Origin: Dyadobacter sp. 50-39
GTDB taxonomy: Bacteria; Bacteroidota; Bacteroidia; Cytophagales; Spirosomataceae
Length of the DNA: 64,000 nt
Direction of reading: 5' to 3'
Assembly: GCA_001898145.1 (NCBI GenBank)
Contig: MKSR01000040.1
Coordinates: 372,001 to 436,000 of the forward strand
The notes beneath the pieces were generated by a model. That model did not search any database and had not been told where the DNA came from. It worked only from the letters and a program-made list of their open reading frames with translations. Positions 9,598 to 18,517 of this stretch are shown one piece after another. The stretch's first letter is position 1, and the number at the start of each line of letters is the position of its first letter. Made by a program: the position numbers and the translations under genes.

Positions 9598-9622
9598 GGA
9601 TACAATGCTTTATGAATGGGGA

Positions 9623-11446
9623 TTAGGCTACGGGGCTGATCTGTACTTTCACACGGACGCGCTCGTCTGTTTGCGGCAGTTTCACGGTCAGTCCCTGTGC
9701 GTCGAAGTCGTTGTAAGGCTGATCATTAATGAAAACCTCACTGATATAAATGCTGCCCTGCGGAAGGATGTCCGGCGATACGCGCAGGATGTTGTCCGGC
9801 CATGTATTCGGAAAAGGTTTGAAATAGAAATAGGTCGGCTGCTTAGTAATGAGCAGGTTAATGTACACCGCGGAGAGGTAGCAAAGCTCGGTGCTGTGGT
9901 AGGCGCTCATCGAGTGGCTGCCTTTAAAACGCTCGGTACCGAGCAGGTAAGGCATACCATTAGCCAGCACATTGAAATACACGCCGCCATCATCGTTGTC
10001 GAGGAAGAATGCATTGTAGAAAGCTGCGGCCTCGCGCGCCTGTTTTTCGTATTCTTTATCGCCCAGAATACCGTAAAGGATCAGGTAAGCCAGAATGGCC
10101 TGCTCCTGCTGCCACCATGCCTTGCGATCGTGCCATACGAACTGGTGACGGTCGCCGGTTTTCAAAGCGCGTTCCACCACATCGTACCAGCCGCCGCGCT
10201 GCTGATCTGAACCTGCTGCCGGCATTAATGCCGCGATTTTCTTGGCAAAATCCAGGTATTTGTCTTTCGGCGTCAGCGACTGCTGGCGCATCAGGTTCCA
10301 GGCGATTTTCAGGTTGTGGCCTACCACCGCGCGGTTCTGCTGCCAGCCCCAGGATTGGTCTTTACTCCAATCCTCGAAAAATTTCTCCTGCACGAACGGG
10401 CTGTTTTCATAGTCCGGGAAGTATTTCTCGATGGTATCAAATGTATATTCCAGGAAATCTGCATGCTTTTTCTCGCCAGTTGCCAGGTACAGGTTGATCA
10501 GGTAAGCGGGCGCATGGTCTCCTACCGAGTTCCAGTTTTTGCGGGCCTTGTTGTGCGCCAGCGACTCCTCGTGTGCGTCGAGCGTGATCGGGTGCAGGTG
10601 CGAGAAATAGCCTTCGCCATTATGATCTTTGAAATACTTCTCAAACAGATCGATGGTTTTATCAATATCGAACCGGATGCGCGGATCGCCGGTAATGCGG
10701 TAGGTCTGCGTAGGGCCGGCCAATGCGTAGATCTGCTCGTACATCGGCAATGCATCGAGGTCGTCGCCGAATTCGGAGGTCAGGAGCTTGGTTTCCTTCT
10801 GGCCTTCCACTTTCAGGCCGTGGTACCAGTAAATGAGGTCGTCGTCCTGGTCGAAGAAGCGCATGTGGTCGCGCAGGTATTCCGTTCCCAGTTCCGCACC
10901 TTCCAGGAATTCATCTTTGCCGGTGAGCAGGTATGCCGAAGCAAAGCCGTACACCATGCGGGAAATCGTGTCGGTTTCCTGCAAATAGTCGCCTTTTTTG
11001 GAGCCCCCCAAATGCAGCATGGTGCGGTAGTTGCGGTAGTTGATTTCTTCTTTTGGATAATCGAACTGCCATTTCAGATAGCTGGAAGCAATGGAGCTGA
11101 TCTGCGTGATCCACCAGTTTTGCTCTTCATGGCGGTATACCTTCGGCTCTTTGCCGGGGAAAATCAGCTGCTGCGCTTCAAACGAAGGCTCGTCCGCCCC
11201 TGCATTGGGATAAAAAGTACCGTAAGCGAACACGTACTGCCCCTCTGTGGCGAGGAAGGTAGCAATGTCGCCCGGATCCTGCCATCCTTCGGTCAGGTTC
11301 TGCAGGCTGCGCGCATAAGTGGAGGCGATCAGGTTGATTTTGAAAGGCCTCTTGTCCGAGGTTTCGAGCGTAAACCACCGCTCCTGCGCGTTATACCCGG
11401 TGATATAACCCGCAATGGTATCTGAAAAGGTGAAGTTGATGTTCAT
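9623..11446 (-). CDS. AGE-family (N-acylglucosamine 2-epimerase-like) alpha/alpha-barrel protein
   Basis: The start chosen is ATG at 11446 (MNINFTFSDTIAGYITGYNA), giving 607 residues. The open frame continues upstream, but that part is low-complexity Arg/His-rich sequence antisense in character and overlaps the VOC gene. The core shows AGE-like barrel motifs: WWITQISSIASSYLKWQ, SWGWQQNRAVVGHNLKIAW and HDRKAWWQQEQAILAYLI, with conserved Arg, His and Trp residues. AGE-superfamily members epimerise or isomerise sugars. At 607 residues it is longer than the usual ~400 and has extra N- and C-terminal modules, so a different sugar-processing role is possible. It lies in the middle of the long operon-like run. 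Confidence 0.75.
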   Translation of the reverse strand: MNINFTFSDTIAGYITGYNAQERWFTLETSDKRPFKINLIASTYARSLQNLTEGWQDPGDIATFLATEGQYVFAYGTFYPNAGADEPSFEAQQLIFPGKEPKVYRHEEQNWWITQISSIASSYLKWQFDYPKEEINYRNYRTMLHLGGSKKGDYLQETDTISRMVYGFASAYLLTGKDEFLEGAELGTEYLRDHMRFFDQDDDLIYWYHGLKVEGQKETKLLTSEFGDDLDALPMYEQIYALAGPTQTYRITGDPRIRFDIDKTIDLFEKYFKDHNGEGYFSHLHPITLDAHEESLAHNKARKNWNSVGDHAPAYLINLYLATGEKKHADFLEYTFDTIEKYFPDYENSPFVQEKFFEDWSKDQSWGWQQNRAVVGHNLKIAWNLMRQQSLTPKDKYLDFAKKIAALMPAAGSDQQRGGWYDVVERALKTGDRHQFVWHDRKAWWQQEQAILAYLILYGILGDKEYEKQAREAAAFYNAFFLDNDDGGVYFNVLANGMPYLLGTERFKGSHSMSAYHSTELCYLSAVYINLLITKQPTYFYFKPFPNTWPDNILRVSPDILPQGSIYISEVFINDQPYNDFDAQGLTVKLPQTDERVRVKVQISPVA

Positions 11447-11493
11447 GCCAACAATTTTGAATGAGTGAATGACTGAATGAGTGAATGTGCGTG

Positions 11494-11916
11494 CTAAGCC
11501 ACTGCTTCCTGGTCTTTGTAGCCCTGCGTGATTTCGATGATGTTGCCTTCGGGATCTTTGAGCCACACGGTCTTCCAGCCCTCGATCACGTCGTCGAAAT
11601 GCAGCGGGCCGAGGGTGATCACCGCGTCGTCGCCCATGTCCGCGATCTTGGCATCCACGTCGTCGACAGAGAATGCAATGTGCCGCAAGCCGGGGTAATG
11701 CGGGCCGTCGGCTTCCGACATCGGGCAAGGGCGCTCCTCTTCGGGCGGGAATATTTCGAAATAGAAATTCTCCCCGTTTTTCAGGAACACCAGTTCCGCA
11801 TCGTCGCCCAGACTGATCGTCCTGGCGCGCTGGAAACCGAAATGTTTAGCATAGAAAGATTCGAATTTTGCCAGGTTCTTGACGGTCAGCGCCAAGTGAA
11901 AGAATGTCGCGTTCAT
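11494..11916 (-). CDS. VOC-family (glyoxalase/dioxygenase superfamily) protein
   Basis: The 140-residue single VOC unit starts MNATFFHLALTVKNLAKFE, with a His in strand 1 and a second half containing GLRHIAFSVDDVDA and VWLKDPEGNIIEI, where the Glu is a typical metal ligand. VOC proteins bind a divalent metal and act as lyases, isomerases, dioxygenases or binding proteins; the substrate is not predictable. It is 10 bp from the DJ-1/PfpI gene upstream and belongs to the metabolic part of the run. Confidence 0.85.
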   Translation of the reverse strand: MNATFFHLALTVKNLAKFESFYAKHFGFQRARTISLGDDAELVFLKNGENFYFEIFPPEEERPCPMSEADGPHYPGLRHIAFSVDDVDAKIADMGDDAVITLGPLHFDDVIEGWKTVWLKDPEGNIIEITQGYKDQEAVA

Positions 11917-11926
11917 AGCATTGCGT

Positions 11927-12496
11927 TTATGTAGATGAGAGTGTCTCTATGATTTTCCTGGCAAAAAGATGTGCATGCCCGCCCGAGCGCCCGGTGATCA
12001 GGTCGCCGTCCACCACTACATCCTCGTTGACGTAAATGGCGCCGTAAGCCTTCGCGTCGCCGATCAGGTTGTTGTGGCACACGAGCCGGCGGCCGCGGAC
12101 CAGCTCGGTAGCCGGTGCGGTCAGCCAAAGGCCGTGACAAATAATACCTTTGAGAATGCCCGGCTCCGCAAAAGCGCGTTTCAGAAATGCCGTCGCAGGT
12201 GGTATTTTCTCCACGTCTTCGGTGTAGCGCAGCCGGTCGGAAACCATTCCGGAAGGCACGATAATGGCGTCGTAACTCCGCAGCTCTTCGTCGCTCATTC
12301 CATCGAATGTCTCCCAGCAATCCATTGGCGCGCGGTATTCATGTCCGTGGAAAGTCAGTTTTTCCTGTCCCCAGAGCCTGGTCAGGAAATGGAGGTCGGC
12401 GCCTTCCTCGGGAAAGCGAAATTTGTAATAAAAGATCTCGTTTTCGAAGTAGTCGGCTTCAAAGAGCACCCCGATCTTCTTTCCTGCAAGTTTCAT
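11927..12496 (-). CDS. DJ-1/PfpI-family protein
   Basis: The 189-residue protein starts MKLAGKKIGVLFEADYFENE and has the nucleophile-elbow sequence GIICHGLWLTAPA with a Cys in the position of the DJ-1/PfpI catalytic cysteine. A Glu near the N-terminus and YDAIIVPSGMVSDRLR are also typical. The family includes glyoxalase-type hydratases, chaperones and peptidases, so the reaction is uncertain. A second, larger DJ-1/PfpI paralogue is at 16669-17496 in the same run. Confidence 0.88.
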   Translation of the reverse strand: MKLAGKKIGVLFEADYFENEIFYYKFRFPEEGADLHFLTRLWGQEKLTFHGHEYRAPMDCWETFDGMSDEELRSYDAIIVPSGMVSDRLRYTEDVEKIPPATAFLKRAFAEPGILKGIICHGLWLTAPATELVRGRRLVCHNNLIGDAKAYGAIYVNEDVVVDGDLITGRSGGHAHLFARKIIETLSST

Positions 12497-12526
12497 GGTA
12501 ACAGGGTTATGGAGTTATCGAATGAG

Positions 12527-12919
12527 TTAGGCCAGGGAACCGTCCGGATGTTGGACCATTCCGGCAAAATGAATGGCGATCTTACCGTCTTTCAGCACCC
12601 AGCTATCGGCAAAGCGCATTTCGCTCTTCTCACCGCCCACGGTCATGGTTATCTGCTCGGTGATCATGAGCGTGTCCGGATTCCGGGTCTCGGCCCAGAA
12701 GACGATCTCGGTTTCGAGGCCGTCGATACCCAGGATGCCCTGCATATGCTCGTTCACCTGCTCGCGCCCCTTGTACACCACCGGCGATTTGGAAAAGCTG
12801 CTGATCAGCGTCGCATCGTCGGTATACTGGTCCAGCAATGCATCAATGTTCTTGTCAAGAATGTACTGGATGTGCTCCCTGTACATCCGGCCGAGTTGGG
12901 TATCGGGTACGTTTTTCAT
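12527..12919 (-). CDS. SnoaL/NTF2-like protein
   Basis: The 130-residue protein (MKNVPDTQLGRMYREHIQYI) has the alpha+beta cone pattern of NTF2-like proteins: an N-terminal helix, LLDQYTDDATLISSF, then paired strands ending FADSWVLKDGKIAIHFAG. SnoaL-like proteins act as cyclases, isomerases, hydrolases or ligand-binding proteins on small hydrophobic molecules. It is one of five such genes in this run. The specific reaction is unknown. Confidence 0.78.
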   Translation of the reverse strand: MKNVPDTQLGRMYREHIQYILDKNIDALLDQYTDDATLISSFSKSPVVYKGREQVNEHMQGILGIDGLETEIVFWAETRNPDTLMITEQITMTVGGEKSEMRFADSWVLKDGKIAIHFAGMVQHPDGSLA

Positions 12920-12951
12920 CGAAATGCGGTTTTTGAAATGGATAGAATGGC

Positions 12952-13383
12952 TTAGAGGGTAGCCGAACCTTCGTGGTATTCGAGGCCGTCGACAATGTAT
13001 TTGGTGATGATCACCTTACCGGCGTCGTTGCGCTTCACTTCCCAGGTCTGGAATGCGTCGCATTTGATGCGCTTGCTGAACGGCTCGGGGGCATTCCACA
13101 TGCTCGCCTCCCATTGCACTACCACTTTCACGGTAGCCTTGTCGCCCTGAATGTCGGACTCCACGCTTTTGACCGTGTGTACCTCATCGAAGAAAATGCG
13201 GATCACGCGCTGGAACCAGCCTTCAAAACCGGCATATCCGTAGATGGTCGCTTCGGGGAACACCATTTCCAGCTCTGCGTCCGTGAGCAGCGGGAGCACT
13301 TCCACCATCGGCACGTGCACATCCAGTTTCCGGTACCAATCTTTCGCCAAGTCAGCGATTGCTTCCTGCGTCAACATAGTCAT
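12952..13383 (-). CDS. SnoaL/NTF2-like protein
   Basis: The 143-residue product starts MTMLTQEAIADLAKDWY; MLTQ two codons later is an alternative start. It shows the NTF2-like pattern with LLTDAELEMVFPEATIYG near the middle of the first half and strands ending ITKYIVDGLEYHEG. Sequence similarity to its neighbour is low, so the pair are diverged relatives. It is 44 bp downstream of the GMC oxidoreductase gene. Function is unassigned; it probably handles an intermediate of the same pathway (inference). Confidence 0.7.
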   Translation of the reverse strand: MTMLTQEAIADLAKDWYRKLDVHVPMVEVLPLLTDAELEMVFPEATIYGYAGFEGWFQRVIRIFFDEVHTVKSVESDIQGDKATVKVVVQWEASMWNAPEPFSKRIKCDAFQTWEVKRNDAGKVIITKYIVDGLEYHEGSATL

Positions 13384-13427
13384 ATGGTTAAGGTTAAGAT
13401 TTGTATTTCAATGCCTGGAAAGGCCCG

Positions 13428-14957
13428 TTAGCGATGGTCTTCCAGGATCATATCGGCCGCTTTTTCACCGATCATGAAGCAGGCCGCCACCGTATTGCCG
13501 CTCGTCACCGTAGGCATCACCGACGCGTCGGCTACCCGCAGATTGGCCACACCGCGCACGCGGAGGCGGGGGTCTGTCACGGCAAACTCGTCCTGTCCCA
13601 TCCGGCAGGTGCCCGCCGGGTGCCAGATAGTAGTGCTCTGTGTTTTGATGAATGTCAGCAGATCGGCACTTTCGCCGGGTACCATTTCGCCCCCGTTCAA
13701 TTCCAGGAACTTGGCTGTATTGGCCAGCTTCCGAACGAGTGCCACGGCATCCGCCAGCACCTGGATATCCGCTTTTTCGCGCAGGTAATTGGGATTCACC
13801 AGCGGCGGATCGAGCGGATTTCCCGACCGGAGCTTTACTTCCCCCCTGCTTTCAGGCTGGACCAGAATAGGCAGGAATATGCACACCGGACCGCCCAGGT
13901 CGGGCAACACCGGCGCGAGGGGCGCAGGCAGGCTCGGGGTAAAATTGATCTGCAAATCCACCAGTTCGTCACTGCCTTTGGTACTGACAAACAATGCATT
14001 GCCTGTCAGCAAAGTGGTCTTCGGCATCGGGATTTTAGAGCGAAAGATCATCGGCAACTGCAAATGGTCCTGCAAATTTTTACCTACTCCCGGCACATCG
14101 GCAACCACTTCAATGCCCACCGCTTCCAGCTCGGCTTTCGGACCGATGCCCGATAGCAGCAGCAGCTTGGGCGAGGCTAGTGCACCGGCGGAAATGATCA
14201 CTTCTTTGACCGCCGATACTTCCACGCTTTCGCCCTGGTAGCGGTATGCTACGCCGGTTGCTTTACCGTTCTCCACGAGAATGCGGGTAACCTGCGCTTC
14301 GGTAATGATCGTCAGGTTTTCGCGCCCCCTTACCGGGTCCAGGAATGCCGTTGCCCCGCTGTCGCGGCGGTCGGAATGGTCGATGTGGAATTGCAGCAAG
14401 CCTGCGCCGTTCTGCTGGCGCCCGCCATTGTAATCCCAATGCGGACCGTCGTAACCGAGTTCGGTGGCACCTTGCAGGAAATGTTCGGAGCGCATTACCT
14501 CGTCGGGGCAGGGCCGGATGTTCAGTTCACCGCCTGTCTGGTGGTATTCTGAATCTCCGTCTTCGAAATTCTCCGACTTTTTAAAATAGGGCAGCACATC
14601 CCGGTAACCCCAGCCGGTTGCGCCTTTGGCTTCCCATTCGTCAAAATTGCCCGGGTTGCCGCGCACATACATCATCGCATTGAGGGAAGTGCTGCCTCCC
14701 AGCACTTTGCCCTGGTTGATGACGATCTGGCGTCCGCCCAGGCTTTCCTGACGTGTGGTTTCGAGTTTCCAGTCCAGATCGGAGCCCCACAGGCTTACAA
14801 ACCCGGCAGGGTCTTTGATCGCGGGGTTCACATCGTGGCTGCCTGCTTCGATGAGCAGTACTTTGGAGCCTGGGTCGGCGCTGAGGCGATTGGCCAGCAC
14901 GCTTCCCGACGCTCCGGCGCCCACGATGATAAAGTCATATGACAGATTTTCCGCCAT
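13428..14957 (-). CDS. GMC-family FAD-dependent oxidoreductase (choline dehydrogenase-like)
   Basis: The 509-residue protein has the N-terminal Rossmann motif YDFIIVGAGASGSVLANRL, the GMC signature GGSTSLNAMMYVRG, and SAGALASPKLLLLSGIG. The C-terminus carries the catalytic His in TTIWHPAGTCRMG and the closing VADASVMPTVTSGNTVAACF. The family oxidises alcohols or sugars using FAD; substrates include choline, glucose and aryl alcohols. No signal peptide is seen, so it is probably cytoplasmic. It starts 12 bp after the ThDP-enzyme gene ends, so an alcohol-oxidation step may be linked to the decarboxylase-type step. Confidence 0.92.
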   Translation of the reverse strand: MAENLSYDFIIVGAGASGSVLANRLSADPGSKVLLIEAGSHDVNPAIKDPAGFVSLWGSDLDWKLETTRQESLGGRQIVINQGKVLGGSTSLNAMMYVRGNPGNFDEWEAKGATGWGYRDVLPYFKKSENFEDGDSEYHQTGGELNIRPCPDEVMRSEHFLQGATELGYDGPHWDYNGGRQQNGAGLLQFHIDHSDRRDSGATAFLDPVRGRENLTIITEAQVTRILVENGKATGVAYRYQGESVEVSAVKEVIISAGALASPKLLLLSGIGPKAELEAVGIEVVADVPGVGKNLQDHLQLPMIFRSKIPMPKTTLLTGNALFVSTKGSDELVDLQINFTPSLPAPLAPVLPDLGGPVCIFLPILVQPESRGEVKLRSGNPLDPPLVNPNYLREKADIQVLADAVALVRKLANTAKFLELNGGEMVPGESADLLTFIKTQSTTIWHPAGTCRMGQDEFAVTDPRLRVRGVANLRVADASVMPTVTSGNTVAACFMIGEKAADMILEDHR

Positions 14958-14969
14958 TGGAAGGGTATA

Positions 14970-16691
14970 CTAATGTGAACAATTGATTTTGACCCATTCC
15001 GAACGATGGTCGCCTTCCAGCACCAGGTCGATCAGGAAAGGTTTGTCGTCGGCCAGCATGCGTTCGATCGCCGGACCGATTTCTTCTTCTTTTTCCACCC
15101 TCACTGCCGCTACGCCCATGGATTGGGCCAGTAAATCGAACCGGATAGCGGGGTAAGAAAGGTCGAACGGCAGCGGGTAGTCGTGCTTGCCGATTTCGCG
15201 TTCCTTCCAGTATTGGTCGATATTGAGCTGCAACAATTTGTAAGAGCCATTGTTGCAGACCACGAATTTGGCCCCGGTATTATGCCGCACCGCCGACCAC
15301 AGGGTCTGGATCGTGTACATGGAGCCGCCGTCGCCTGAAAAGCCTATCACGGTTTTGCCCGGATTGGCCATTTTAGCCCCTATTGCCCCGGGGAAGCCGA
15401 TTCCCAGCGATCCCCCACGGGTTACGAAATAGTTTCCGGCGAGTTTGGGAGGAATGTAACGGCTCACTGCCGGCGAGCTCGTCAATGCCTCGTCAAATAT
15501 GATGGTGTTATCGATATTCAGCCTTTCGGAAAGCACGCTGGAAAACTGCGCCATTCGCAAAGGCAGCTTACCGGCAGCTGCTTCGTCGAGCTGTTTCTCT
15601 TGATCGAGCCTGGCCTTTTTGGCGCTACCGATAGCATCTATACGTGCCTGCGCAGCAGCCGCCTGTCCGGGAGTCCGGAGGGCTTCGATGGTCTCCGCCA
15701 GTTCGGCCAGCGACAGCTTCGGGTCGCTCACTACGCCCAGATCCACCCGGTGGTTTTTGGCAATTTCGTAAGCATTCAGATCGTAATGGATCACTTTCGC
15801 GCCTGGTGCGTAAATGTCGTCCAGGTCCGGAAAAACTTCCGGTACCATATAGGTCCCTACCACCAGGTTCGCATCCCCGCGGCTTGTGATGGGCTTGCTG
15901 TACGAGCCGAACATATGGCCGGTAGTACCCTGGTAGAGCGGATGCATATTATCCATGAGCACATCCCCGAATTCGACCCCGTAAACCTCCGCCCCCAGCA
16001 GCTCGGCAACCCGGGTCAGCTCGTCGTGGGCCTGGGAATACGCCACGCCGTCGCCGGCGAAGATCATGGGCTTTTCCGCAGCCAGGAGCCATTCAGCCGA
16101 TTGGCGGATCAGCTCCGCCGACGGCGATACCCTGGTGGACGGAATGCTGGTCGGGAAAACGGGCTCATCGTTCAGTTCGTCGAGCACATCCATGGGCAGG
16201 CACACATACACGGGCCCCATGGGCGGCGTGGCTGCGATCTTGACCGCCCTGCGCAAGGTGCGCAAAAGGGATTTCGAAGAGGTGGCCATGGTCGAATACT
16301 TCGTCACCGGGGCCATCATGCCTACCAGGTCATTCGCCATTTGTGCATCCATATTCATATACTGCACACCGGCATCGGAACCAATGATCACCAGCGGTGC
16401 GTGGCCTCGTTTGGCCTGGTACACGGCGCCCACTGCATTGCCGATCCCCGGTGAGCTGTGCAGCTGCACGAGCGTAGGCTTCTGCGTGGAACGGGCATAG
16501 CCGTCGGCCATCATCACGGCGATCGTTTCCTGCAGGGTGAGCACGTATTTCATGTCGGGGTACTCGGCCACGGCGTCCAGGAAGCCCTGCTCCACCGTAC
16601 CCGGGTTACCGAACATATAGTTCATGCCATCTGCCAGGAACTGCTCGATGATCTTCTGATTTCCGGTTTTACCAGCCATAACGCTTGACAC
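14970..16691 (-). CDS. ThDP-dependent enzyme, benzoylformate decarboxylase/acetolactate synthase family
   Basis: The 573-residue protein has the three-domain ThDP layout: a PYR domain with the activating Glu in YVLTLQETIAVMMADGYAR, a central domain (about 190-340), and a PP domain with the ThDP-binding GFSGDGGSMYTIQTLW followed by FVVCNNGSYK. It would decarboxylate a 2-oxo acid or carry out carboligation, with Mg2+ and ThDP as cofactors. The substrate is unknown. The frame opens at MSSVMAGKTG, overlapping the DJ-1 gene by 23 bp; Met5 (start 16679) would reduce the overlap. Translational coupling with the DJ-1 gene is likely. Confidence 0.9.
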   Translation of the reverse strand: MSSVMAGKTGNQKIIEQFLADGMNYMFGNPGTVEQGFLDAVAEYPDMKYVLTLQETIAVMMADGYARSTQKPTLVQLHSSPGIGNAVGAVYQAKRGHAPLVIIGSDAGVQYMNMDAQMANDLVGMMAPVTKYSTMATSSKSLLRTLRRAVKIAATPPMGPVYVCLPMDVLDELNDEPVFPTSIPSTRVSPSAELIRQSAEWLLAAEKPMIFAGDGVAYSQAHDELTRVAELLGAEVYGVEFGDVLMDNMHPLYQGTTGHMFGSYSKPITSRGDANLVVGTYMVPEVFPDLDDIYAPGAKVIHYDLNAYEIAKNHRVDLGVVSDPKLSLAELAETIEALRTPGQAAAAQARIDAIGSAKKARLDQEKQLDEAAAGKLPLRMAQFSSVLSERLNIDNTIIFDEALTSSPAVSRYIPPKLAGNYFVTRGGSLGIGFPGAIGAKMANPGKTVIGFSGDGGSMYTIQTLWSAVRHNTGAKFVVCNNGSYKLLQLNIDQYWKEREIGKHDYPLPFDLSYPAIRFDLLAQSMGVAAVRVEKEEEIGPAIERMLADDKPFLIDLVLEGDHRSEWVKINCSH

Positions 16692-17496
16692 CTTTGTCGA
16701 GGACGTTCACGAATTGCTCTCCGAACTCGAATGAGCATTGCAGCGACCGCGCCGTAATGAAGGGATAGTCGACAATTACCGACGTTTCTTTACCGAAATT
16801 GCCGTGGTACTGGCCTTCCGGGCCCACAGCATCGGAAAGGATGTATTCCAGTACATAAGGCGGCGGTCCCATGTTCAGGTCGGTGTGCAGGAAGCCGGTG
16901 CCGTCGTGGTAATCGTACTCGATGCAATGGCCCGTTACGTGCTTGCCGCGGATAATGGATTTGCGTTCGTTGAAATCGCGGGCGAATACCAGGGGCGCTA
17001 CGCCATAGCAGATGCCGGCTACCGGCATATTGCGGTTATAGAAGCCCAGCACGAGATCGTGCACGCGCTGGTTGTTCACCAGGTCGATGATCGGGCCGCT
17101 GCCGCCTACCAGGAACACGGCGGCATATTCCGACGTGAGCTGCTCCTGCGCGATTTTCAAATCGGCGTAGTACTGCTCGAATGCCCTCAGAAAGTCGGGT
17201 GTAGAGAAATACGGCCTTTCCGGGATGAGTTCCGAGAGGTTGCGGCGGTTTTCGAGGCGATTGGTAGCTTCAAATGCCTTCACTTTTTCCGCTGCGAGCG
17301 GCGTGGTCACGCACACGCCCAGGGGAGGGTCTACGTAAGTCGTGTCGTAGCTGGGCGGCAATGCTTCGGCCTTCTTGCCCTTCGGTGTCACAAATTCGAC
17401 AGTATAGCCGGCTTCTTCCAGCTTTTCAAGCGGCCCTACAAGCTCAATGCCCCAGTAACCGTATTCCGACAATACGGCGAGTATCTTTTTTGACAT
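16669..17496 (-). CDS. DJ-1/PfpI-family protein, long form
   Basis: The 275-residue product starts MSKKILAVLSEYGYWGIEL. It has VFLVGGSGPIIDL and the nucleophile elbow VAGICYGVAPLVFA with the family Cys. An insertion of about 60 residues (LGVCVTTPLAAEKVKAFEA and following) enlarges the usual ~190-residue fold, as in Hsp31-type and some glyoxalase-like members. It overlaps the ThDP-enzyme gene start by 23 bp. A role in handling a reactive carbonyl intermediate would fit the neighbouring enzymes but is inference. Confidence 0.86.
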   Translation of the reverse strand: MSKKILAVLSEYGYWGIELVGPLEKLEEAGYTVEFVTPKGKKAEALPPSYDTTYVDPPLGVCVTTPLAAEKVKAFEATNRLENRRNLSELIPERPYFSTPDFLRAFEQYYADLKIAQEQLTSEYAAVFLVGGSGPIIDLVNNQRVHDLVLGFYNRNMPVAGICYGVAPLVFARDFNERKSIIRGKHVTGHCIEYDYHDGTGFLHTDLNMGPPPYVLEYILSDAVGPEGQYHGNFGKETSVIVDYPFITARSLQCSFEFGEQFVNVLDKGVKRYGW

Positions 17497-17559
17497 AACA
17501 ATTCAGGTTTCAGGGAAATCAGTTGGGAAGAGAATGGTCAAGAGGAGGATTCGGGTGGC

Positions 17560-18000
17560 TTAATGGCCGGGAGGAGGCGGTACGACGCCCAGCTGCTGCA
17601 GCAGGCCGAGTTCGTCCACATTGGCCCAGCGCTCGGCGATCTTGCCTTCATCGTTCATGCGAACGGTGGTCGTGCCGGTCATGGTAATGGGTTTTCCCGA
17701 AGGAGGCATACCCATCACACCTCCCGTGTCGGTGCCGTTGAGCCGCCAGCGGTGCACTACTTTATCCTTCACGAAGATCTGGTCTTCGATAGTGAGCTGC
17801 ACATCCGGCATAGCACCGCGGAACATGCCGATGATTCCTTTAAAACTGGCCGAACCAGGCTCTGAAACGGTCTTGCCGCCTACCTGCGAATGGTCGATCG
17901 CATCGGCACTCAGGAGGTCCTCCCGAACGACGCCTGTGTTCCAGGCCGCCTCAAAAAATTCAATGCAAACCGCATTGTTCTGTTCTGCTGTCAGTGACAT
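17560..18000 (-). CDS. SnoaL-like ester cyclase/NTF2-fold protein
   Basis: The 146-residue protein has the ester-cyclase pattern: N-terminal helix NNAVCIEFFEAAWN, ADAIDHSQVGGK, GSASFKGIIGMFRGAMPDVQLTIEDQ, VVHRWRLNGTDTGGVMGMPPSGK and a final helix DELGLLQQLGVVPPPPGH. This arrangement (FPDV...W...GTHTGxxxGxxPTG) is that of SnoaL-type proteins related to polyketide cyclases. Its C-terminal GLLQQLGV is shared with the next two upstream genes, indicating a duplicated family within the run. Confidence 0.84.
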   Translation of the reverse strand: MSLTAEQNNAVCIEFFEAAWNTGVVREDLLSADAIDHSQVGGKTVSEPGSASFKGIIGMFRGAMPDVQLTIEDQIFVKDKVVHRWRLNGTDTGGVMGMPPSGKPITMTGTTTVRMNDEGKIAERWANVDELGLLQQLGVVPPPPGH

Positions 18001-18100
18001 GATTTTGTTGTTTTAAGGGTTAAAAAAATACTTTCCGTTTCGACCTCCTGCGTGGGTGCAGCCCGGCGATCAGGAATTTTGCTGCGTCTTCGGGTAAGAC

Positions 18101-18511
18101 TCAGAGCACTTTTAGTTGTTGTAATAATCCGAGGCTGTCCTGCGCCACCCACATTTCGACGATCTTGCCGTTGTCGATCCTGAAAATGTCGATACCCTGA
18201 TCGTATACCTTCAGACCGGTAGTGTCGCGGCCGAGGAACTGGCCGGTGTTGGTCGCCTCGTACGACCAGCGGCTCACCACTTTATCGCCGTCAGCCAGCT
18301 CGTCGTGCAGGGTAAAATGCACATCCGGGAATGCGATGAGGGCCGTTTCGAACCATTTGCGCAAGGTAGGCGGCTGGTGCGCCTGTCCGGGCGGAAAATG
18401 GAATTTCACATCCTCCACCGCGATCTCGTCGAGCACGCTGCCATTCTTGTCATTCCAGAGTTCGAACCAGTAGCGGCGAACGATTGCTTTATTTGCTTCT
18501 GACTGTGCCAT
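18101..18511 (-). CDS. SnoaL-like ester cyclase/NTF2-fold protein
   Basis: The 136-residue protein starts MAQSEANKAIVRRYWFELWN and contains FPDVHFTLHDELADGDKVVSRW followed by NTGQFLGRDTTG and a C-terminus ending DSLGLLQQLKVL. It is a clear paralogue of the gene at 17560-18000 and of each half of the gene at 18518-19381. A gap of about 100 bp to the next gene downstream is the largest in the run and could hold a minor promoter, but I see no convincing motif. Confidence 0.84.
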   Translation of the reverse strand: MAQSEANKAIVRRYWFELWNDKNGSVLDEIAVEDVKFHFPPGQAHQPPTLRKWFETALIAFPDVHFTLHDELADGDKVVSRWSYEATNTGQFLGRDTTGLKVYDQGIDIFRIDNGKIVEMWVAQDSLGLLQQLKVL

Positions 18512-18517
18512 GATGAT

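Noticed and set aside
7423-9615. Two long plus-strand open frames opposite glgX and a STAS gene
   Set aside because: They mirror codons of the conserved minus-strand genes and carry no motif of their own.
11447-11728. N-terminal extension of the AGE-like protein
   Set aside because: The extension is Arg-rich, overlaps the VOC gene, and homology-like sequence begins only at the ATG at 11446.
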